Part shown: in pieces, positions 58,676 to 64,000 of the stretch | Layout of the letters: each line of letters starts with the position of its first letter | How positions within the stretch are numbered: the first letter of the stretch is position 1 | Assembly: GCF_900626145.1 (NCBI RefSeq) | Contig: NZ_LR130817.1 | Span: 1,418,382-1,482,381 of the forward strand | Direction: 5' to 3' | DNA from: Intestinimonas timonensis | GTDB lineage: Bacteria; Bacillota; Clostridia; Oscillospirales; Oscillospiraceae | Length of the DNA: 64,000 nt | Translations under genes and position numbers: made by a program | Notes under the pieces: generated by a model | The model's input: only the letters and a program-made list of their open reading frames with translations | Told to the model about the DNA's origin: nothing | Databases searched by the model: none

Positions 58676-60748
58676 TTACTCGGCGTCCTGCATAGCCTTA
58701 GCCGCCTCGATGGCCTTCTCCTGAGCGGCAGGAGGGGCTTCCTCGTAGCGGACGAAGTGATAGGTGAAGGAGCCTCTGGACTGGGTGATGGACCGCAGGT
58801 CGATGGCGTAGGAGGTCATCTCGCCCATGGGCACCTCGGCCTCCACGATCTGGTTGCCGTCGTGGTCGGGGTTCATGCCCATGATACGGCCGCGGCGCTT
58901 GTTGAGGTCGCCGATGACATCGCCCATATAGCTGTCGGGAATGGTGACCTTCAGCTCACCGATGGGCTCCAGCAGCACGGGGTTGGCCTGGGCCAGAGCG
59001 GCCTTGTAGGCCAGCTGGGCGGCCGTCTTAAAGGCCATTTCGGAGGAGTCCACGGGATGATAGGAGCCATCGTACAGGGTGGCCTTCAGGTACACCACGG
59101 GGTAACCGGCCAGCACACCGTGCTGCACAGCCTCCCGCAGGCCCTTCTCCACGGCGGGGAAGTAGTTCTTGGGCACAGCGCCGCCCACGACTTCCTCGCA
59201 GAACTCCATCTCTTCCTGGTCGCTGGGCTCGAAGCGGATCCACACGTCGCCGAACTGACCGTGACCGCCGGTCTGCTTCTTGTGGCGGCCCTGGACCTCC
59301 ACCTTCTTGCGGATCTTCTCCCGGTAGGGAACACGAGGCGTGGAGAGCTCGGCGTCCACGCCGAAGCGGCTCTTCAGACGGGACACCAGCACATCCAGCT
59401 GGATGTCGCCGGTGCCGGACACCACCACCTGGCGGGTCTCGGCGTTGTTGACCACGGTAAAGGTCTGGTCCTCTTCACCCAGGCGGGCAAGGCCGGCGGC
59501 AATCTTGTCGTCCTGACCCTTGGTCTTGGGGGAGATGGCCATGGAGTACACCGGCTCGGGGAAGCTGATGGGCTCCAGCTTGATGACATTACGGGCGTCG
59601 CACAGGGTGTCGCCGGTCTTCAGCTTATCCATCTTGCCGATGGCGCCGATGTCGCCGCAGGAGAGCTTCTTGACCTCCTCGGTCTTCTTGCCCTTCACCT
59701 GATAGAGGCGGCCCAGCTTCTCAGTGAGGCCGGTGCGGGCATTGACCATGGGCATATCCGACTCGATGGTGCCGGAGAGGACCTTCACATAGGAGTACTT
59801 GCCGTACTGGTCGGAGACGGTCTTCCACACGAAGGCCACGGGCACGGCGCCGGGGGAGACGGCGAACTCCACCACGTCGCCGTGGTCGTCCTCGCCGGTC
59901 TCAGACTTGCCCTCCAGGGGAGAGGGCAGGAGGTTGACGATGTTGTCCAGGAGCATCTGGGTGCCCAGGCCGGTGAGGGCGGAGCCGCACACCACCGGGA
60001 AGAGGGACAGATCCTTCACGCCGGCGTGGAGGCCCTGGATCATCTCGGCGTAGGTGAACTCCTCGCCGTTGAAATAGCGGTCCATAAACTCCTCGCTGGT
60101 CTCGGCCACGGACTCCACCAGAGCGTTGTAGAGCTCGTCCAGGACCTCCTGCTTGTTCTCGGGCACGGGGATCTCGTGGCGCTTGCCGTTTTCGATGTCG
60201 TAAGCGCGCTTGTTGAGCACATCGATGATACCGATGACCTTCTTGTTCTCATCCCAGATGGGAGCCACCACGGGGGCTACGTTCTTGCCGAAGCGCTCCC
60301 GGAGGGTCTCGAAGGCAGCGTTGTAATCGGCGTTGTCCTCGTCGGTCTTGGAGATGTAGAGGATGCGGGGCATCTTCCGCTCCTCGCAGTACTTCCAGGC
60401 CTTCTCGGCGCCCACGCTCATGCCGCTCTTGGCAGAGCAGACGATGATGGCGGCATCGGCCACACGGAGGGCCTCCATGACCTCACCGGAGAAATCAAAG
60501 TAGCCGGGGGTGTCCAGAATGTTGATCTTGCATCCCTTATATTCCACGGGCGCCACGGCGGTGGAGATGGAAAACTGACGGCGGACCTCTTCTGCGTCGT
60601 AGTCACAGGTGGTATTTCCGTCGGTCACCTTGCCGAGACGGTCAATGGCGCCGGTCTGAAACAGCATGCTCTCAGCCAGGGAAGTCTTTCCGTTTCCACC
60701 ATGGCCCAGCAGGCATACGTTGCGAATATTTTGTACGGAATAGCTCAT
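58676..60748 (-). CDS. EF-G-like translational GTPase (FusA paralogue)
   Basis: A 690-residue elongation factor G-type GTPase with all five EF-G domains. The G1 loop is GHGGNGKTS instead of the usual AHIDAGKTT, G3 is DTPGYFDF, G4 is SKTD instead of NKxD, and G5 is CGSA. Domain IV carries GRHKKQTGGHGQFGDV and the tip around SYHPVDSSEMAF. These departures place it in the EF-G2-like group rather than main FusA; role in translation stress or ribosome rescue is not established. A consensus-like promoter lies about 75 bases upstream. The 3' end is repeated downstream. Confidence 0.92.
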   Translation of the reverse strand: MSYSVQNIRNVCLLGHGGNGKTSLAESMLFQTGAIDRLGKVTDGNTTCDYDAEEVRRQFSISTAVAPVEYKGCKINILDTPGYFDFSGEVMEALRVADAAIIVCSAKSGMSVGAEKAWKYCEERKMPRILYISKTDEDNADYNAAFETLRERFGKNVAPVVAPIWDENKKVIGIIDVLNKRAYDIENGKRHEIPVPENKQEVLDELYNALVESVAETSEEFMDRYFNGEEFTYAEMIQGLHAGVKDLSLFPVVCGSALTGLGTQMLLDNIVNLLPSPLEGKSETGEDDHGDVVEFAVSPGAVPVAFVWKTVSDQYGKYSYVKVLSGTIESDMPMVNARTGLTEKLGRLYQVKGKKTEEVKKLSCGDIGAIGKMDKLKTGDTLCDARNVIKLEPISFPEPVYSMAISPKTKGQDDKIAAGLARLGEEDQTFTVVNNAETRQVVVSGTGDIQLDVLVSRLKSRFGVDAELSTPRVPYREKIRKKVEVQGRHKKQTGGHGQFGDVWIRFEPSDQEEMEFCEEVVGGAVPKNYFPAVEKGLREAVQHGVLAGYPVVYLKATLYDGSYHPVDSSEMAFKTAAQLAYKAALAQANPVLLEPIGELKVTIPDSYMGDVIGDLNKRRGRIMGMNPDHDGNQIVEAEVPMGEMTSYAIDLRSITQSRGSFTYHFVRYEEAPPAAQEKAIEAAKAMQDAE

Positions 60749-60820
60749 ATCTTGTTTCCTCTCCTTACATTTGGGATCTCACGAAAGCGCCGCCCGTTTC
60801 TATGCGCCACTGTCTTAGTC

Positions 60821-60849
60821 ATTATATCTCAATACACGGCGATTGACAA
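60821..60849 (-). promoter_or_regulatory. sigma-A promoter of the EF-G-like gene
   Basis: On the minus strand TTGTCA (60849-60844), 17 bases, TATAAT (60826-60821). Confidence 0.75.
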
Positions 60850-60911
60850 CTCATTTTTTATAAAAAATGTAGTCTCCATACAAATTCCTTCCAAGCCGCC
60901 CCCTCTTTTCT

Positions 60912-60940
60912 TTGACAACAGGGACCAGAACCGGTATGAT
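60912..60940 (+). promoter_or_regulatory. sigma-A promoter of the HAD gene
   Basis: TTGACA (60912-60917), 17 bases, TATGAT (60935-60940). Confidence 0.8.
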
Positions 60941-60985
60941 TGCGGAAGAAAATACGATTTGTCTGCCACGAAAGGAGAATTTTTC

Positions 60986-61744
60986 ATGGCCCCGAATCAC
61001 CCGAAAATGGTGCTCTTTGACTACGGCCAGACCCTCATCGACGAGCCCTATTTCAACAAGGAGCTGGGCATGGAGGCGGTGCTGGCTCACGCCGACGCCA
61101 ACCCCCTGGGCCGTACGGCCCGGGAGCTGGCCGATTACATCGACGCCCTGGAGGCCGAGATGGAGCGCTTCCGCACTGCCGACGGCCACATCCCCCTCTA
61201 CGAGACCCACAACCTTCCCTTCCAGCGGTACGTCTTTGCCTCCCAGCGCCTCTCCTTCTCCCTGCCGGAGGAGAAACTGGAGACCCTCTACTGGGATGCT
61301 GCCGCCCCGGGCCGCCCCACCGAGGGCATCCACACCCTGCTGGACCTTCTGGCGGCGCGGGGCATCCGCACCGGCGTCATCAGCAATCTCTCCTTTTCCG
61401 GCGCCGCCCTCCGGGCCCGGCTGGACCGCCTGCTGCCCAACCACCGCTTCGAATTCATTCTGGCCACCAGTGAGTACGTCTTCCGCAAGCCCAGCCCCCG
61501 GATCTTCCGGCTGGCCCTCACCATGGCGGAGCTGGAGCCCCACGAGGTGTGGTACTGCGGCGACAACCCCGCCTGTGACATCGCCGGCGCCGCCGCCTGC
61601 GGCATCCAGCCGGTATGGTACACCGGCGCCCTCTCCCCCCTCTGGTCCTCCCAGAATACTCCCCCCGCCGACCACCTCACCCTGGCGCACTGGGCAGATT
61701 TTCCGGCTCTTCTGGACCGTGTTTCGGCTCCGTGCTCAGTTTAA
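60986..61744 (+). CDS. HAD-family hydrolase
   Basis: A 252-residue HAD phosphatase. Motif I reads VLFDYGQTLID, where the second Asp of the usual DxDxT is replaced by Gly (DYGQT), a known variant; motif II is ISNLS, motif III K in RKPSPRIF, motif IV GDNPACDI. A helical cap lies between motifs I and II. The substrate is unknown, and the motif I change may alter activity. ATG 60986 follows AAAGGAG. Its last 45 codons are duplicated at 61907-62046. Confidence 0.88.
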   Translation: MAPNHPKMVLFDYGQTLIDEPYFNKELGMEAVLAHADANPLGRTARELADYIDALEAEMERFRTADGHIPLYETHNLPFQRYVFASQRLSFSLPEEKLETLYWDAAAPGRPTEGIHTLLDLLAARGIRTGVISNLSFSGAALRARLDRLLPNHRFEFILATSEYVFRKPSPRIFRLALTMAELEPHEVWYCGDNPACDIAGAAACGIQPVWYTGALSPLWSSQNTPPADHLTLAHWADFPALLDRVSAPCSV

Positions 61745-61756
61745 GAACACGAAAAA

Positions 61757-61795
61757 AGCGCGTGCTCACGTATTATCGTGAGCACGCGCTCTTTT
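61757..61795. terminator. Bidirectional terminator after the HAD gene (copy 1)
   Basis: AGCGCGTGCTCACG pairs with CGTGAGCACGCGCT, followed by CTTTTC. A second, slightly different copy lies at about 62061-62097 within the tandem duplication. Confidence 0.9.
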
Positions 61796-61800
61796 CTTAT

Positions 61801-61914
61801 CACGCAATAGGCAGATAGCCCAGAACGGCCAGGGTCTCGCTGTCACACAGGAGAACCGCGTAGTCGTGGCCAGTGGTATCTCCCAGGGTCACAGCCCAGT
61901 CGGCAGCATCCAGC
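61801..61914 (-). pseudogene. Duplicated 3' fragment of the anti-sigma factor gene
   Basis: Encodes the last about 35 residues of the anti-sigma protein (DAADWAVTLGDTTGHDYAV...) joined to antisense HAD sequence. It arose by the 304-bp duplication and has no start of its own. Confidence 0.8.
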
Positions 61915-62046
61915 CGGTATGGTACACCGGCGCCCTCTCCCCCCTCTGGTCCTCCCAGAATACTCCTGCCGCCGACCACCTCACCCTGGTGCACTGGGCA
62001 GATTTTCCGGCTCTTCTGGACCGTGTTTCGGCTCCGTGCTCAGCTT
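61907..62046 (+). pseudogene. Duplicated 3' fragment of the HAD hydrolase gene
   Basis: Repeats the last about 45 codons of the HAD gene (IQPVWYTGALSPLW...) with several substitutions. No start or promoter is present. Confidence 0.8.
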
Positions 62047-62103
62047 AAGAACACGAAAAAAGCGCGTGATCACGTTTTATCGTGAGCACGCGCTCTTTTC
62101 TTA

Positions 62104-63102
62104 TCACGCAATAGGCAGATAGCCCAGAACGGCCAGGGTCTCGCTGTCACACAGGAGAACCGCGTAGTCGTGGCCAGTGGTATCTCCCAGGGTCACAGCC
62201 CAGTCGGCAGCATCCAGCAGCGCGGCGCTTTCGTCATCACAGACCGCCGCCGCCAGGTCCCCCTCTGTGACCTGGGCAACAGAGACCAGGGTGGTATCCA
62301 CCCGGTCCTTCTGGTCAAAGGTGGAATCCGCCAGCCAGGCGGTGCAGTTGGCCCGCAGGGTCTCAGTGGTGTCCGCGTCAGGTTGGGCAGCTCCGTCGTT
62401 GGTGGCCGCCTCCGCCGGCATGACGCTGAACGTGATCGCCTGGTTGGCCCTCTCCTGGCTGCTCCCGCTGTCTTCCGCCGCCGGAGTGGGAGCCGGTGTG
62501 GGCTGGGCAGACGCGGGCGGACTCATCCGCAGGGCGGCACCGCCGCTGCTGTTCTCCTCTGCGTCATCCTGGACGAGCACAGGCACGCTCTCCGCAGGCT
62601 GGGCCTCCTCATGGTTGGAGACGGCGTTCTCTTTGGACTTGCCGTCTGTCTCGGGCTGTTCGGCGCCACCGCTGACGCCTTCGCCCACAGCGGCATCCGC
62701 CGTATCCTGGGTGGCCTCCGCCGTGGTCACGCTCGCCGCCGCCGGGGCGGTTGCGGTGGAGCCGCCGCTCTGTAGGGTCTTCAGGGTGCCCGCGCCCAGC
62801 AGGATCACCGCAAAGACCGCCGCCAGAGAGGCCCAGCGTTGGATGTGGGACTTTTTGCTCACCCTGGAGAGGGGAACTACCTTTTCCGCTCCGACCCTGT
62901 CCATGATGGCCTGGTGGAGTCCGTCGGGCACCTCCTCCTCCAGCTCCGGCAGGATGGTGTGGAGCTGCCGCAGCTCCTCCGCCGCCCCGCGGCATTCCTC
63001 ACAGGCAGCCAGATGAGCCTCCAGCTCACCTTTCTCCTCTGGGGTCAGTTCACCGTCCAGCTCCAGGCTCAAAAGCTCCAGAGCGCGGTCGCAGTCGCAC
63101 AT
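62104..63102 (-). CDS. Zinc-finger (zf-HC2) anti-sigma factor
   Basis: A 332-residue membrane anti-sigma factor. The N-terminal zf-HC2 domain (about 1-75) has the H-x3-C-x2-C core HLAACEEC; a membrane helix lies at about 88-108; the outer part (110-332) is low-complexity Ala/Thr/Pro/Glu, then a folded C-terminal region. It lies 28 bases behind an ECF sigma gene and probably sequesters it. Its 3' end is duplicated downstream. Confidence 0.9.
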   Translation of the reverse strand: MCDCDRALELLSLELDGELTPEEKGELEAHLAACEECRGAAEELRQLHTILPELEEEVPDGLHQAIMDRVGAEKVVPLSRVSKKSHIQRWASLAAVFAVILLGAGTLKTLQSGGSTATAPAAASVTTAEATQDTADAAVGEGVSGGAEQPETDGKSKENAVSNHEEAQPAESVPVLVQDDAEENSSGGAALRMSPPASAQPTPAPTPAAEDSGSSQERANQAITFSVMPAEAATNDGAAQPDADTTETLRANCTAWLADSTFDQKDRVDTTLVSVAQVTEGDLAAAVCDDESAALLDAADWAVTLGDTTGHDYAVLLCDSETLAVLGYLPIA

Positions 63103-63130
63103 GGCAGGTCACCTCCTCTCCTTTGTTTCA

Positions 63131-63724
63131 TCACTTTCTAGACGAAAGCTCGCCAAAAAAGTTCCCCCGCTCCGTCAAAACTTTTCGCAGGGCATTTCTG
63201 GCCCGGGCGATGCGGGACTTCACCGTCCCCTCCTCCAATCCCAGGACCGCACCGATCTCGGCGTAGCTCAAACCGTTGATCTCCCGCATGACCAGCACCT
63301 GACGGTGCTCCGGGGTGAGCCTTTCCAGCCCCGCCGCCACCGCCTGCCGAACCTCTGTACGCTCCAGCTCCCGCTCGGGGGCATACCGCTCGTCGGGGAG
63401 CTCCACCTGCCGCGCCTCTTCCTCGTCATCCAGGGAGACCGTCATGGAGAGATTCTGCCGCCGCTTCTCCTTTCGCAGGAAGTCAATGCAGGCGTTGGAG
63501 GCCAGCCGGTAAAGCCAGGTGGAGAAGCTGCTCTCCCCCTGGAAGCGGCTCAGCCCCCGCCAGGCATTGAGGAATGCCTCTTGGGTCAGCTCAGCGGCGT
63601 CCTCTGGGTTGCCGGTGAGCCGCCGGCAGAGATTGTAGATGCGCTTTTCATTGTCGGTGACCAGGACCTCAAAGGCGGCCTCCTCCCCCTTTTTGGCCCG
63701 TTCCACCAGCTCCTGTTCCGTCAA
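63131..63724 (-). CDS. ECF-type RNA polymerase sigma factor (SigW/RpoE-like)
   Basis: A 197-residue sigma factor with region 2 (about 20-90; DAAELTQEAFLNAWRGL, FSTWLYRLASNACID) and region 4 (about 130-185; LTPEHRQVLVMREINGLSYAEIA-like, GTVKSRIARARNALRK). Followed by its zf-HC2 anti-sigma factor. Envelope stress is the usual signal for this group. Confidence 0.93.
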   Translation of the reverse strand: MTEQELVERAKKGEEAAFEVLVTDNEKRIYNLCRRLTGNPEDAAELTQEAFLNAWRGLSRFQGESSFSTWLYRLASNACIDFLRKEKRRQNLSMTVSLDDEEEARQVELPDERYAPERELERTEVRQAVAAGLERLTPEHRQVLVMREINGLSYAEIGAVLGLEEGTVKSRIARARNALRKVLTERGNFFGELSSRK

Positions 63725-63759
63725 GGCGACCCTTCACCCGCCTTTCCTTCCTCATCAAA

Positions 63760-64000
63760 TCATTTCAGATCCCGCTGGATGCCAGCCGTGATCCGCCGCA
63801 GGTCCTCCATGGTCTCCACGTGACAGATCTGCTCCTTCCAGTAGCCCGCGTGGGGTACCCCCTTCAGGTACCAGCAGTACTGCTTCCGGGCCTCCAGGCA
63901 GGCGATCTTCTCCCCCTTGTGGGCAGCGTTGATCTCAAACTGCCGCATGGCAGTGGCACACCGCTCCGCCAGAGGGGGCAGGAGCGGGATCTCCCTGCCC
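63760..64000 (-). CDS. dus: tRNA-dihydrouridine synthase, C-terminal part (5' end outside window)
   Basis: The last about 79 codons are visible. The ARKQYCWYLKGVPHAG stretch followed by an LRRI helix is the typical C-terminal helical domain of Dus proteins, which reduce uridine in tRNA D-loops with FMN. The catalytic part lies beyond position 64000. It precedes the ECF sigma gene by 35 bases. Confidence 0.75.
   Translation of the reverse strand, partial: GREIPLLPPLAERCATAMRQFEINAAHKGEKIACLEARKQYCWYLKGVPHAGYWKEQICHVETMEDLRRITAGIQRDLK

Larger units (their letters stand above)
61603..62210. repeat. 304-bp tandem duplication across the HAD and anti-sigma gene ends
   Basis: Unit 1 (61603-61906) and unit 2 (61907-62210) differ at only a few positions. 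Each contains the HAD 3' end, the shared terminator and the 3' end of the convergent anti-sigma gene. The junctions share CATCCAGC at 61603, 61907 and 62211, which suggests recombination at this short homology. Confidence 0.92.

Noticed and set aside
58511..60985. A long plus-strand open frame running opposite the EF-G-like gene into the HAD gene
   Set aside because: Only the HAD part has a promoter, a ribosome binding site and family motifs. The rest is antisense to a GTPase gene.

Overview
The window reads as a chromosomal segment of a high-GC, spore-forming, anaerobic gut Clostridium of the Oscillospiraceae (Flavonifractor/Intestinimonas-like). This is inferred from dipicolinate synthase genes, a SpoIIQ-like LytM protein, a SleB-like cortex hydrolase, GGAGG ribosome binding sites, clear sigma-A promoters and an oxygen-sensitive purine/selenium-type molybdenum hydroxylase cluster. 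No tRNA, rRNA, CRISPR array or prophage was seen.

Left part (1-12.7 kb): a purine/uric-acid type catabolic cluster on the minus strand: ygeY (cut by the window edge), dpaL/ygeX, xdhD, a YczE-like membrane protein, ygfK and ssnA. A YheO/PAS-type regulator is divergent from ssnA. An NCS2 xanthine/uracil permease follows and is frameshifted by a perfect 24-bp palindrome. From 13 to 18.6 kb comes a plus-strand operon: FecCD-type permease, an ATPase fused to a SAM methyltransferase, a substrate-binding lipoprotein, XdhC and an IclR regulator. It probably imports molybdate or tungstate and matures the molybdenum hydroxylase.

Middle (18.6-24 kb): spoVFA/B (dipicolinate), a TIGR04255 protein, a GNAT acetyltransferase, an HD protein and a MATE exporter. 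From 24.0 to 35.7 kb lies the most unusual locus: a BlaI-type repressor with a clear operator, one short M56 (BlaR1/MecR1-like) protease that ends right after its catalytic domain, and seven paralogous proteins. All seven share an N-terminal FST-[EK]-[LF] basic segment, one membrane segment and a lipobox Cys at residue 54 (55 in one), followed by different extracytoplasmic domains. I read it as a BlaR1 system split into one protease and many detachable sensors. Two of the seven are frameshifted at homopolymers.

Right part (35.7-64 kb): an MFS exporter, SpoIIQ-like protein, a TetR-macA-macB-SLH operon, a radical SAM/XRE pair, tdk-mutY, an ECF sigma/DUF4179 anti-sigma pair, rpsF-ssb-rpsR, sleB, AIM24, galU-queT (with a structured leader), a DUF3842 protein, an EF-G-like GTPase, a HAD hydrolase, a second ECF sigma/anti-sigma pair and the end of a dihydrouridine synthase gene. 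Two apparently identical 1308-bp IS3-family (IS150-group-like) elements each sit in the 4-nt loop of a Rho-independent terminator. Tandem duplications of gene ends follow: about three 241-bp units copying the EF-G tail, and a 304-bp duplication spanning the HAD and anti-sigma 3' ends.
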